A program made the translations under genes and the position numbers. From contig NC_134026.1 in the NCBI RefSeq assembly GCF_964204645.1, forward strand, positions 21,470,650 through 21,534,649: a stretch of 64,000 nt of DNA, given 5' to 3'. Positions 13,301-24,568 of this stretch are shown piece after piece. Numbering within the stretch: position 1 is the stretch's first letter; every line of letters starts with the position of its first letter. Source of the stretch: Tubulanus polymorphus. Taxonomy: Eukaryota; Nemertea; Palaeonemertea; Tubulaniformes; Tubulanidae. The notes under the pieces are model-generated. The model had not been told where the DNA came from, did no database searches, and saw only the letters and a list, made by a program, of their open reading frames with translations.

Positions 13301-16300
13301 GCACCAGTAAGTTTTGGTAAATGGGAAATACCATGGTCTAGGCAATCCATATTGCCCTGGAAGTTGAAACCAAGAAAAACATGAGCTAATAACAGACAGG
13401 TTAAATATTTGAGGAAAACCGATTTTCATGAAGTACATGATCTTACAGTACTGACAAAAGAAATCCAGTTTTCCATGACAAAATCATAATATTTAGACCT
13501 ATGTAAGTCCTGTGCAATTAACTCATACGGACCTGGAATGACATTTTCTAAATACCACGTCAGAAAACCATAGATAAACGCGTCGATTAACATCATCAAA
13601 ATTGTCGTTCCGAAGTTGAACGTATCGTCCAGTATCGTACTGGAAGCGATATTACTCCACTGTACACCGACGCCTTGCTGTTCGTAATTCGCGATATAAT
13701 TTGCACCGATTCCAAACGCGACGTTCGACAGAAGACACTGCAATATAATATCGAAAGATATCATAGTAATAATCTTTAGAAGTACAGTAGAGTCCGCCCA
13801 AATCAGATCCGATCAAATGTTTTTAGAAGTATTTTTTGTGAAACTAAATATGAAATACATAACATCCAACTCTCGGATATCACTCAAGTCGGACACATTT
13901 TAACGGTCCAACAGATCCGACTTGATCCATCTATTGTAGTATCAATCTCATCAGAAATGAACATATTGAACTCACTGCTGAAGCCTTTTGACCACCAGTC
14001 ATTTGTTCCTCGAATCTCTGGATCATCGGGTACGGCAAATAAAAGCAGAAGAATATGATGCCGCCGCATGCCGCGGCGATGTTCGCCTTGGAAAATAATG
14101 TACTGATGAGGAAACACTGCATAATCGTCGCTATCGTGAACGCCGTCATGAATAAGAATAAAACACCGCTGTTCGTGTGGCGTATGACCTTTCCAAACTG
14201 TAACAATATTGAAATCATCTATCATTATCACAGTGAAGCAGTGTGGGTGAGTAGTTAGAGCATTCGAATTTGGGATACCACGGTAATTCAAACCCTGTAT
14301 GGTAACATAGTATCCCCAGGTGACATGCTTATCCTCATCACTTTTTTCTACCCAAGAGCAAATAGGTACCTGGCCTGATGGATGACTCCTGATAACCCCT
14401 GACAGCTAGTGTCAACAGCTAGTACCGGGTATTAGCTTGGATCTTACTTCTTCCCCTGGAGAGATGACAGATACATGAACTGACATAATAAACTGGGGGT
14501 AATTGTACCAATGTATAAGTGTACCTGACTGAATTCTTTGTTGATGTATAATGATACGGTTTTTCATTGATTGAGAATTAAAAACCCTTAATCTTGGTAA
14601 TGATACAATCAAAATACAATATGAAACAGATGTAAAATTTACTCATTTCACTCACTGATAAAGAGCCAAGAACTAAGAGCTTTAATAATGGCACTGCGAT
14701 ATGGGAAACTGAGTTATCTTAAATGATTATTGTTCCTGAAGACTGTAATAAAACATGGTTGAAATAATTATCGCAAGCATAATACGTACTTTGAGAACAG
14801 CAATGAGTATGACGACCGAAATCATCATCATCAAGAAACACGTGATGAACCACGCAACCCAGTGAACCGCGTTATCTAAACCCATCATTTTCATCACCTC
14901 CTTCAAACGTTTTTCTTTCTCGTAAACGATACCTTTAATGATCATCGCCACCGTGTATATCCACGCCAGTATCATGAACAGTGGAAAACTACTGGATATA
15001 GCTCGGATGAACCTGCGAATAGATTTTTAAAATTCCAAGCATGATGTCGAATATGTTGTGCAGTTTTTTAAAAATGAATGTTGTATTGAAGGCACACCCT
15101 TCAACAGTGCAACAAGCGCCGGTGTAGGATTTCATTATCTAGGGCAATCCTCTAGCTGAAGATAACCCCCATCAGCTAGGATAATGAATTGGTAAGATTT
15201 GTCTATTGTAAAATTAATAACAGGAAAGCTATCACAGCAATGCCAGTATAGCTAAGGCCAAAGGGGCTTTTTAACCATTTTTCGAAGCAGCATTAGTCTA
15301 CTAACCCTGCAATAACGAGAATGTATATACATATAAAGAATGTGAGACTTTCTTGTATTGAGTGTTTAATTAGAATGTGACCCGATAATTAAATCAGTGT
15401 GTGATAATCCCTGTTTCCTTTATATTTTAGATTTCGCAGGAGGTATTTTCTGAAATTTTTTACAAGCACTTGGATAAACTACCACTGCTTCGTATGGACC
15501 TTACAAACTCAGTTTCATTGGAGTGAAAAGTCCGTCCAAACTCGCTTTTGATTCTATCAGAAAAAAAAAAACACTTACTCATCAAAGAGGTAACACGGAT
15601 ATGGGAATTGTTGCATGACTATACCGGTCGTATCTTCTACATCAGTGTGTGTTTTGATGATCGCGTGTTCGATCATGTCTTGTAGATAGCCGAATCCAAA
15701 CGAGAGATATTTCATATCGGTAGCCGGCCGCCGCCGTGGTCCCGGTGACCATGATCTACAACCAAACAAGCAATTCAGTTATTCTGTTCACTTTTCGAGA
15801 TACTAACCCTTTCAGTGCCGACTAATACCCGAAAGTGCTGGAGATAATTTGAATATTTTCGAAAGATTCCACCCCAGTGTTACTAATATATCACCATGTT
15901 TGACAGGTACTGCCATCTTTTGACATCGATAATAACTAATTACTAATAAGCAAATCAATGGTAAACTCAATACACAGCAATATGGTGTACTATCAAAGTC
16001 AAACACCGATGCATACACCGCACTACGGTGTAGATACACTGAAAGGGCCAAACGAAGATTTTTCTGAGGAAGTCTGGCTCTATGCATACCTATCGATTAC
16101 TTTGAATCTCTTCGTGCTGTCAACTTTGTCAGAATCCATCCGGATCTTATATCTGACATTTGACGGTACAGTATTGTTATCGGTTCCGGACAAATCGAAT
16201 ACCAACCCTGCAATAGAAAGACATACATACAGAATTAGACAATTTGTCGATCAAAAAAATACAAGAAAGTCATAAATTTACGTACCTCCCCACAAAGTCA

Positions 16301-19300
16301 GATTTTCCATGTATTTTAAACCATCGATGACAAGAGTGTCTTCATCAGCTTTCGGTTCAAATTTATTCACTTCGAAACACTGAAAATTGACAACAATAAA
16401 TTATATTATTCAAGAACATCTTGAAACATAGGCATCAGAGTCATCAACTGGTCTTTTAATAGGCCATAGAACCAACAGAATTCTCTCGAATATATCAATA
16501 GAACCAGAAAAGTGATTGATGACGAAGATATTTCTATTCTATTCTAATCAATTACCTTTAACAAATTGTAAACTTGAAGCATAAATCTATCTGTGTACTC
16601 CAGCGACGTTCTCCAGTCATATCTGCCTTTAATACGTGGTCCATTATACAACCATTGGCTGTAGGTGTTACAAACTCGCATGACTCTCTTAGTTACGCGA
16701 TTTTGACTGAAGGTTCGTCCATTCATCTGTTTACCCTCTTTACAATACGCCAATAACGTCTAAATTGTAAATCACATTTCGAAAAACGTAAATCAAGAAA
16801 AATCATTTCAAATGATAATAATCAAATATCAGCTTTTGTTGCTTACCCTTGCTTCGTCCACATTTTTGTTTTCACTGAAGTATTTATACAATTTCGGCGA
16901 GTAGTCCAACCAATCTTTTGCTAAAGTACGTATTCTCGCAATTTCTTGGAAGGTAAAGTTTGCCTTAAGGTGTATAAAAGATCAACAGTTCAGACGCGAC
17001 GATGTTAATTCAAGAGAGTCTTCTCATAACTTGAAAGAAGTTCGCATTACGAAAAACTTCGAATACATCTTCTTACCTTTTCAACGATTTGCCTGGTAGC
17101 TGGAGTATCAGGGGTGTACGGTATCCTACCAAGTACGAATGGCTTCAGTTGTCTCCAAAGCAGACGAGTGCTTCTCTGAGCTTCCAAAGCCTCTTGCAAA
17201 TCATGACACGTGAAATCTGTAACCAATATGAATCGAATTAATTGCAGGGCTCATTCACTGACACTTACTACAGCAAACCTCACCTTTGGACATGGCCAAC
17301 CCAGACTTATTGAGCAACTTGGAGAAAAATGAAATCATTTTGTGACTTCTGAATGTCTTCTTAACTTGGACTTCACTTATCTCGTACCAAGTTTGCCGGT
17401 TCCTGTTTGTACGAGTTAGGTGAGGTTTACCACAGTGGAATCTATAGCAGGGTTGCTACAAATTTTTCCCATAAATTTTGTTAACGAGTCTCACTGGGAT
17501 TTTAGGGGCAATAGAAATTTGATAAAAATAGATTCTAGGGATTCATTATTAGGGATATCGTAGACTAGTAAAGACTTACTCGGATCTGATAAGTTCAAAT
17601 CAAGCATCGGTCGAGAATCGTTACTTTTTTTATTTGCCTCTGGATTTTTCTGTTTATCATTCCCATCATTATTGGTTTCGTCCTCTTTCTCATCGTCGAT
17701 TACATTAGACCAGTCGCCATCGCGCGAATACGTAGAAAACACATCGCGATCTTCTCCGCAAAAAAACTCGGCAAATTGCCTTGTCGAGTTGCGACGTCGT
17801 GACGAGTCATTACGCGAAGGCATCGCGTCTCTGAGATCATCGCGCACAGCTTCGAGACTATCCAGATCAAAAACCTTAGTGAATTAAGATAATAAACAGC
17901 ATTAGATAATATGAACAGAGAACATGTATTGTACTATGAAGAAAATTTCATATGGCTCCACTTCTGAACCTGATCTGATGCCGTTGAAACTCTATCCTTG
18001 GACTAGGTATGCAAGTAAATGAATATATTTTTAAAAAACCCACGATATTGATGAAATTATAATTACAAAATCTGTTTTGCTGATGTTTCAGAAAGATTTC
18101 TTTTTTCCCTGAGAAGTAATCTGTTCAAATGTCAAGAAAACAGATTTTATAGTTACTATTTCATCAATATGGTGGTTTTTTATATATACATTTACTGCAT
18201 AGACTACGACTAGTCTAAATTTAGGTTTGCAAGCATTCACACAAAATGTATGGACCCAATCACATTTCCTATCATATTTTTGCTCTTGTACATAAAAGAT
18301 CAATTGACAAATGAGATGCTTCTACATAGTACAATACTTACCGCTTGCGCGATGTCATTCCATAGTTGAGCCGTCTCATTACTGAACCTTATTGCTCTTC
18401 CAGTGTTAGTGGTGACAAATTTCCCTAACTGAAAAACGAATCGAACAAAAACTTTATGCAAAAAATAACTTGATACACATACTACAATACAAGTAAAATT
18501 TTTTTGAGAAGAGAAGCGTACCTGCTCCAAGGCTTTTAACGTGTCGAAATTATCGCGGAAATCTTGGACAAACGTTCGAAATTCATCCGACGTTAAGTTG
18601 CACAGCTGATCTTGAACGAACTGAGCTTCGGTCGTATTTCTATAGATGATGAACTGATTATCTTTCGCGCGACGGCACGTGTAATTCCGCAGAGACTCGG
18701 CATTCCAGTCGAATGCGTTCAAGTCCCGGTAATAATCCCATATCGTGGCATTCACCATGGATATAGTCCTATTCAGCCGTTCGCGTTCAATGTATTCGAG
18801 GAACTGAAATATCAAAATCAACACCAAAATTATCACCATCTACACTTTTTGGCTCACAAGCCTGAGAATAAGCCGATCAGTAAACTCAGAGTAAAGGTGA
18901 TATCTCGACATAGCATCACGAGAACCTCAGGAGGAGCACACCCTGCCCATTTTTGTTTTGCAGTTGATTAATAGTGAGTAAATTGCGGAAGTTGACAAAT
19001 CTGCTTGAAATTACCTTTTCAGGATCGATAGATGACCCGGCAATGGCATCGACGACTCGCGGACTAAGGCTCACATTCTGCTTGGCCAAAGTTTTTCTGA
19101 TATTTTCTATTTGATCGGGCGAGAACAAATCATCAATTTTCACGTTTCCTAAATCGCAAAAATAAAATATTCAGCGGTTAGAATTACATAACTATCTATT
19201 GTAGACTACGAATACCTCGCAACTGATGAAGTTGATAAACAGGTTGTGGAGTAGAATACATATCAGTTTTAACTTCTCAAATGGGGTACCGGCAATGCTA

Positions 19301-21235
19301 CTGAGGCAAGCGAGGATTCCACCGGGTTGCTAGTGGCACTTGGTTGCCACCTTCAATTCCTTTAATGATTTTCTGATTTAGAAGCCTAAAAATCGAGTTC
19401 AAACCTCATCGAAAATGAACTGAATTTCACTATGAATTCTGCCCAGTGTTTTGTCGGGCTATCTGGTGATTGCTGGGACCCCATTGAAGAGCACCAATTT
19501 CACGTTACCAGTTGAGCCATTATTCAATTGATCGGACAGAATCTGCAATGTTTCGATGTCATCCAAAAGTCGGTTGATTTCTTCCGTTTGCGTTTTGTTC
19601 GCCAATATTGTCTCGACATCCGAAAAAAGCCGATCGAATCTGAGTACGAAAGAATTTTAAAAACATAATATTACGTACTGCTTCTAATATTAATTACCGG
19701 TATTGAATATATATAGTCCAATAAAATATTCGTTCAACAGTAGACTCTGCTTTACTCATGAACATGACATTGTTTTGACCAGGAAATAGGGAAAATTCAA
19801 CGTTTTTCCAAAAAGTCTTCTAAAAATTTCACCCAGTTTACGCCCATAGGGGGCCTACTGGGTAAGGAAGGAGTCTACTCTTGAATGAAGTTTCAGCTCA
19901 CATTGCATTGTTAAATTCCTGGTCTCGGCCTCTTCTTTCGGTCACCTGCATATTTTTATAGCAGGTGTTATTCGCGGTGCATATCATCCCTTGTAAAAAT
20001 GGCATGAGGCCAGCAGACGGCATCGGTTTCGCGTCAAAATGGCCTGAAATGAGATGCCGCATATAATCACTTTCAAAACAACACTGAACATACTGGGCAT
20101 CACAGATGTTATGTTATAACTGTTGCTCAGTCGTGACTTGGTCCAAAAGTGGTCTTAAATCTTAAGTACAACGAGACAATTAGTACTTTATATGGTACCA
20201 GTAACCAGTTTATTTGATGCAAGAGTTTATGGAACTTAACTCACTCTCATTGGGGATTGTCAATAAGCTGCTAGAAGGGCAAAGCTCTCGGCGTATGAAA
20301 ATGGCACTGAATCGGGAACCGGTACCATAAGCCGCGATCACACGAGCATTTTTGGCCCGTGCCAAATTTGGCCCGCAACATCTGTTTACAGGGGTGCCAA
20401 ATGGGCCCGAGCCTGTTTGGCCCGGGCCTAATTTCGCCCGACCAAAAACGTCGGACCAGGCCCGGGCCTAATTTTAGCACCAGACAAATGGTTGCGTTTG
20501 AATTGCAACTGGCACCGGAAATGATCCACTTCGCTTTGTTTGAGCATTGTTTAGTATCGAGTGAATGGTTTGCGTGTGAACGCGCTGGCACGGGCCAAAT
20601 TTGGCCCGAGCCTGATCCGTGCCAATTTGGCCCGGGCCAAATCGTCTCCGTGTGATCGCGGCTATAGTCATGGTTACTTATAGCCAGTCTCTGACAATCT
20701 ATAGAACTAAGTCTATCAAGAGACCACTTTTGGACTTAAGTCTATGGAACCCAGCCCAGGGGCCAGTTCCATAGTCATGGCTTAGACTTAAGACCAATTT
20801 AAGACTATTTTAGTTCTATAGCCAATTTAACAACTTAAGACCAGTCTTAAGATTTAAGGCCTTTTTTGGACTTAAGTCTCAACTGAGGAACTGGCCCCAG
20901 ATGTCTAAATTACAAAAATAATCTCATTCAATTTAGTGCATTGAATCATAATATATCAAGCCACAAATAGTCTGAACTTACATTCATCAATTTGATAGAC
21001 GAGTCCACGAGATTTCACTAACGCCAAAATCATGAACAGCAAAAGTGGCCATATCAACTCCAGAAGAACTCTCACCTATAAAAAAATGATAATTATCATA
21101 GCATCATATCAAAAACACAACGAATTATAAAGCACATCACATATTTATGAAGTAAAGTCAATTACTCACTGGTTGCCTGCGAAGGAGAGTGAAGTTCTTC
21201 CACAACAGTACTTGCAATTGCAGCCAAAACCCCAT
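4336..21235 (-). CDS. ABCA1-like: ABCA1-type full-length ABC lipid transporter
   Basis: Members of this family export or flip phospholipid and sterol across membranes. I read 45 coding exons (high to low): 21235-21170, 21075-20982, 20043-19902, 19639-19509, 19148-19015, 18803-18522, 18428-18342, 17874-17580, 17216-17077, 16963-16847, 16759-16556, 16379-16286, 16207-16090, 15755-15579, 15012-14790, 14197-13976, 13737-13533, 13356-13246, 13160-12983, 12906-12775, 12374-12097, 11915-11689, 11608-11572, 11464-11244, 10956-10878, 10613-10494, 10004-9829, 9668-9526, 9443-9342, 9258-9001, 8915-8720, 8592-8423, 8174-7997, 7799-7684, 7530-7383, 7255-7132, 6896-6767, 6349-6226, 6137-5962, 5852-5711, 5624-5490, 5402-5299, 5221-5129, 4869-4626, 4515-4336. 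They join in phase to about 2350 residues; human ABCA1 is 2261. The N-terminus ([14 protein letters not shown]) and the order TM helix, large ectodomain 1, TMD1, NBD1, ectodomain 2, TMD2, NBD2 match ABCA1/A4/A7. Both nucleotide sites look intact. ABCA1, A4 and A7 cannot be separated by eye. The last exon's 3' end is uncertain. Confidence 0.93.
4626..6137 (-). other. ABCA gene: exons encoding nucleotide-binding domain 2
   Basis: Exons 6137-5962, 5852-5711, 5624-5490, 5402-5299, 5221-5129 and 4869-4626 encode the second ATPase domain, about residues 1994-2291. Walker A is GINGAGKTT (2022-2030, lysine 2028), the Q-loop region is CPQFDA, the signature is YSGGNKRKL (SGGN at 2122-2125), Walker B is IVFLDEP across the 5490/5402 intron, and the H-loop is TSHSMEECE. 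The post-NBD stretch [16 protein letters not shown] is the strongly conserved ABCA1/A4/A7 C-terminal regulatory segment, which supports the subfamily call. Confidence 0.93.
8720..9668 (-). other. ABCA gene: exons encoding second ectodomain
   Basis: Exons 9668-9526, 9443-9342, 9258-9001 and 8915-8720 encode the membrane helix at the start of the second half ([20 protein letters not shown]) and the second extracellular domain. The cysteine cluster [16 protein letters not shown] corresponds to the ABCA1 segment whose cysteines form disulfides with ectodomain 1. [13 protein letters not shown] matches the family motif TGRNISDYLVKT. Several N-X-S/T sites are visible, in line with a glycosylated extracellular domain. 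Confidence 0.88.
11689..13160 (-). other. ABCA gene: exons encoding nucleotide-binding domain 1
   Basis: Four exons (13160-12983, 12906-12775, 12374-12097, 11915-11689) encode the first ATPase domain, roughly residues 948-1219. Visible motifs are Walker [10 protein letters not shown] (residues 997-1005, lysine 1003), the Q-loop region CPQYN, the signature LSGGM (1096-1100), Walker B CVILDE (1116-1121), and the H-loop STHHMDEAD. All catalytic residues expected of an active ABC ATPase are present. Splice sites interrupt the codon right after Walker A (12983/12906). Confidence 0.93.
12580..12706 (-). mobile_element. Family B MITE, incomplete copy, ABCA intron 20
   Basis: Contains aaagttatccctaggg, gggtaacaaccaccatag and ending atctatgaaacccag. 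It matches the element at 41984-42149 in the opposite orientation but lacks that copy's outermost end. Confidence 0.65.
15807..16047. mobile_element. MITE-like element, ABCA intron 13
   Basis: A 241-bp segment bounded by 11-bp perfect inverted ends ccctttcagtg / cactgaaaggg, with a small internal palindrome near the right end (caccgcactacggtg). No coding capacity. Its right end is 42 bases from exon 13. Confidence 0.6.
19276..19488. mobile_element. MITE-like element, ABCA intron 4
   Basis: About 210 bp with imperfect inverted ends (tcaaatggggtaccggcaat against the reverse of attgctgggaccccattga). It ends some 20 bases from the 5' splice site of exon 4. Confidence 0.5.
20312..20757. mobile_element. 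Family A palindromic element interrupted by family 1 insertion
   Basis: Left part (gggaaccggtaccata, ending at 20329) and right part (atagtcatggtt at 20661 up to ggaacccagccc) are the two ends of one family A element. The family 1 transposon at 20330-20663 sits inside it. Removing the insertion and one ATA restores the usual family A end structure. Confidence 0.6.
20330..20663. mobile_element. TIR element, family 1 (well preserved copy)
   Basis: A 334-bp element with perfect 15-bp inverted ends (agccgcgatcacacg / cgtgtgatcgcggct), GC-rich interior and many TTTGGCCC/GGGCCAAA words. It is flanked by ATA on both sides, consistent with a 3-bp target duplication, and splits a family A element. 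It lies in intron 2 of the ABCA gene. No coding capacity. Confidence 0.75.
20758..20900. mobile_element. Family A palindromic MITE (intact)
   Basis: A 143-bp element starting aggggccagttcc and ending ggaactggccccag. The two halves are largely inverted repeats of each other, with many gacttaag/cttaagtc words, so the whole element can fold on itself. It abuts the interrupted copy on its left. ABCA intron 2. Confidence 0.75.
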
Positions 21236-21260
21236 GATGAATATCTGATAAAAAGATATA
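21236..21260 (-). promoter_or_regulatory. Probable 3' splice site in the ABCA 5' UTR
   Basis: Reading the minus strand into the ABCA start codon, a pyrimidine-rich CTTTTTATCAG ends 11 bases before the ATG (start codon at 21235-21233). This looks like a 3' splice acceptor, so the 5' UTR is probably split and the promoter lies further upstream, beyond the TA-repeat and possibly beyond the 1.2-kb transposon. The alternative is an unspliced leader through the TA tract. Confidence 0.4.
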
Positions 21261-21291
21261 TATATATCTATATATATATATATATATATAC
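21254..21291. repeat. TA microsatellite
   Basis: Alternating TA with a ctata interruption, immediately upstream of the ABCA first coding exon. Confidence 0.85.
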
Positions 21292-21873
21292 GCGGTTTAT
21301 GGCATAGACACTTTTCAAAGAAGGAACTATAACGAAACCCAATCGAAATAATTCATCGATCTATATCTTCCTTGTTCGACGCAATTTTATCCATGAAAAT
21401 AATATCAAACATGACCTACAGATGCGATGTAGTCGGTTCTCTGTTCGACGACGAACGGAACGAAATCGACTTTTTCGCAAACGCTTTATTTATAGATAAA
21501 TATATGCGAATATGTATGAAGAAAAAGCCGATGTCTCGTGAATGCCCACAGGCATGGGTGACTCTCATAATAAACAGGGTGTATTAGGTAGAACTGCAAT
21601 TGTAGACACATTTTCGAACACGTGTATCAAAAATACTAGCGGGGAGATCGCGCATTAATAATATGTTAATCACAATACATGTCCCTGTTTAACGATTATT
21701 AAATTCTCTTGATTATTGTCGTTAATAATGCGCACGCCAAAACACGTGGTCGGAGTCTAAAACCCCTGGATTTAGGATCGTAATGCCGTACAGTTGATTT
21801 ATAGTTCAAATCATAAATGATAACTTAAGATTATTTTCGAAAAAAAAACAAACTAGGGGTCCAGGGACACCAT

Positions 21874-23098
21874 GCCCACTTGGGATGTGGTTTCAAATGC
21901 TCAACAATCTAACTTTCAATATTCAACGCCCCCTGGTGACCATATACAAAAACCAATGACCTCTCCACAATTATAGAATATGTCAGCAGCTGCGATTTTG
22001 TAATTGATTGTGATAACAAAATATGCCTCGTTACCAATTCAAATATGGAAATACTAAGTTATTCTACTATTCAACACCCCCTGGGACCATATGCAAAACC
22101 CAATGACCTTGAAACTCACCACAATCATAGAACATGTCATGAACTACAACTTTGCAATTGATTATGGGAACAAAATATGCCTAGGTACCAATCTAATAAG
22201 GAAATATTAAGTTATTCTACTAATCAACGCCCCCTGGTGACCATATAGAATAACTAATGTCCTTAAAACTCACCACAATCATAGATGATGTCATGAGCTA
22301 CAACTTTGCAATTGATAGTGTAAGAAAATATGCACAGGTACAAATATAATATAGAAATACTAAGTTATTGTATTATTCAACGCCCCTGGTGGCCTTATAC
22401 AAAAACCAATGACCTTGAAACTCACAAAAATCATTGAACACGTTATGAGCTAAAACATTCCAATCGATTGTGGTTACATAATATGCTTAGGTATCGATAT
22501 AATGAGGAAAAACTTTTTCCCACCTACGAATGAGTACTGATGACACCAAGATGGCCACCATTTGTGCCATAATTGGCAGATCAAAAATACCTGTCTCAGG
22601 AGGTATAAAACATCCCTTCCCAAAGATTACCCATCACAAATTGCAATGAGAAATGGCAAACCAGTAGGAAGCTACAGGAATCAGAATTCGGGCCAAAGTT
22701 GACATTTTTGGCCACTAAAAAGGTCACAGGATGGCCATCTTGAGTCCGGTCGACCCAATTTTTCTTATGCTGATGGGCACTTGGGGGATTCAAATATGTA
22801 TGAAAGATCAAGGTAATTGATCGAAGCGTCTTCAAAATTTCCATCAAAAAGTTCAAAAATGTGTAAAAAGTGCTGATTTTGGCGAACAACAACGGCTGCC
22901 AGTCGGCCATCTTGATTCTGACAGGGCCAGTTTTTGGGCTGAAGATGTGTCTAGGGTAGATACATTTGTAACCCAAACATCAAGACAATACATTGAAGCC
23001 TCTTGAAAACTTCCCTAAATACCTGGATTCCGTCTACGGACGGACGACGGACGAAAAGTGAATGCAATAGCCCGCTGGGACTAAAGTCCCAAGTGGGC
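21874..23098. mobile_element. 1.2-kb non-autonomous TIR element with internal tandem array
   Basis: Bounded by 12-bp perfect inverted ends gcccacttggga / tcccaagtgggc. The left half is four tandem ~150-bp units (see separate entry). The right half contains aagatggccacc, ggatggccatcttgag and cggccatcttgattc words and a CGGACGGACGACGGACG segment close to the end. No transposase frame is present. From memory this general type is frequent in marine invertebrate genomes, but I cannot name the superfamily. Confidence 0.65.
21924..22505. repeat. Four-copy ~150-bp tandem array inside the 1.2-kb element
   Basis: Units begin at about 21924, 22072, 22224 and 22377, each with caacgccccctgg, accaatgacct, caattga and tatgc-ggtacc words followed by aagttattctac. 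Unit lengths are close to 148-153 bp and copies have drifted by substitutions and small indels. Confidence 0.75.
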
Positions 23099-24363
23099 TA
23101 AAAACAAAACTGTATGTGTAAATAAGATCAGTTTTTCTTTTACTACATTCTTGAGTTGATTTTACAATATGGATAAGCTAACACACAAAGGAGCAGTTCT
23201 AGGGGCAAGGAGCAATTCTAGGGGCAAGAACTGAGGGCAGTCCCCTTTTGACACAGGATTTTTAAGGACATCACATTAATCTTAAAAAGGCAGCGTCCTT
23301 TTTAACCTTTTTTTCAGAATTGCCAACAAAATTATGCCTTGTGTTTTACTAAATATTGCGATTTATAGATTTATAGATAAAAAAATTGTGCACCTCTTGA
23401 AAAGTAAAACAAAGGATGTTTAATATATTGGTCACTCAAAATTTTGAAGGTCTTATGGTTATAGAAGTCCCATGGATCCATCCACGATAAATTTGATCAA
23501 ACGCTGATAAATGATGATGTGCTTTCGTTCATTCAGCCCTGAAGTAGAATGCAGACTTATCATTTCAAGTTTAGCCGAAGGGTGGAGTACCTTACGGGGA
23601 GAGTATTGATCGTACATACATATGCATAAACGTACATATCGTTGGATCGATTAGCAGTAGGCTATGGAATAACGCCTATATATACATCATGTACAGTGTC
23701 AATAAATGAACCACAACGAAGCAAAGTGGAAATAAATACATCAAAAATGCGCAGATATAAAACAAAGGAATCAAAATATTCATCTATCAAAATCAAGACA
23801 TAATAATTTGGCCTAATTAATCGGGGCCCATCGTCAGCATATCTCATTCGGAAAAGCATGCTGATACCCTTCTGTGAGGGAGCAGTTTTTGTTTTACTTT
23901 TGTTGGATAAGAATATGACACAGGCCTGAAGTAAGGGGGGTCGATTTCCAAGTGGAATTTTTTTCTTGGAAGTGGAGCTTTTGGTAAGGTACCCACAAAA
24001 TTATTGGGTCCTGGGAGTACTCATGCAGAAAGGGAAGCAATTTCACAACTAGCATATCGAGGATGAAAATGGGGGTTCACTAAGTAGCAATAGGGGCAGT
24101 AAAACAGCTTTTTATCATCTAAGATCTTTGGATTTCGAAGGTTAGGGTAACTTCACCATTTCAACAGATGCATCTAAATCATTACAGAAAAGTAAAATAC
24201 AGGTTTTTCAGTTAATGCATGGGAGCTATAGGAAGAAAAAATCATACATAAATTAGAAATATTTCTAACGTGCCTATAAGAGACTTTTTCCTGATATCAT
24301 AATTGCAGATAAAAATTCTACAATGTGACAACAGTGAAATTGCGTGAAATATCTATGAAATGA

Positions 24364-24568
24364 TTTATTTTTTTGAACACCCCCAACCAGCTTAACACCA
24401 CGCAGGGCATTACAAGCGGGTTCCATATTTCTTTTTCCCAACAGGGGAGAGGCCAGAGAAGAACCTTCGACCAAGAAACTCTGTCGCCACCAGGGTTTGA
24501 ACCCATAAACCCTGGATTGACGAGACCAGTGACATGGCGCCTTAAACCACTCGGCCAGACTCCAGAGT
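24364..24568 (-). mobile_element. tRNA-derived SINE
   Basis: On the minus strand, a tRNA-like head (about 24568-24478) carries an A box TGGCCGAGTGG (24558-24548) and a B box GGTTCAAACCC (24503-24493). It most resembles a Leu/Ser-type tRNA. A non-tRNA body follows, then an A/T-rich end near 24364. The head is degraded and is not expected to be a working tRNA gene. Confidence 0.7.

Noticed and set aside
20271-20671. Frames of 65-106 codons on both strands
   Set aside because: They run through the family 1 transposon, whose gggcc repeats keep all frames open.
21874-23098. Viral or retroelement gene remnant
   Set aside because: No reverse transcriptase, integrase, capsid or transposase motif in any frame; the structure is that of a non-autonomous TIR element.
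24478-24568. Functional tRNA gene
   Set aside because: A and B boxes are visible, but the acceptor stem and anticodon arm do not pair properly and a SINE body follows directly.
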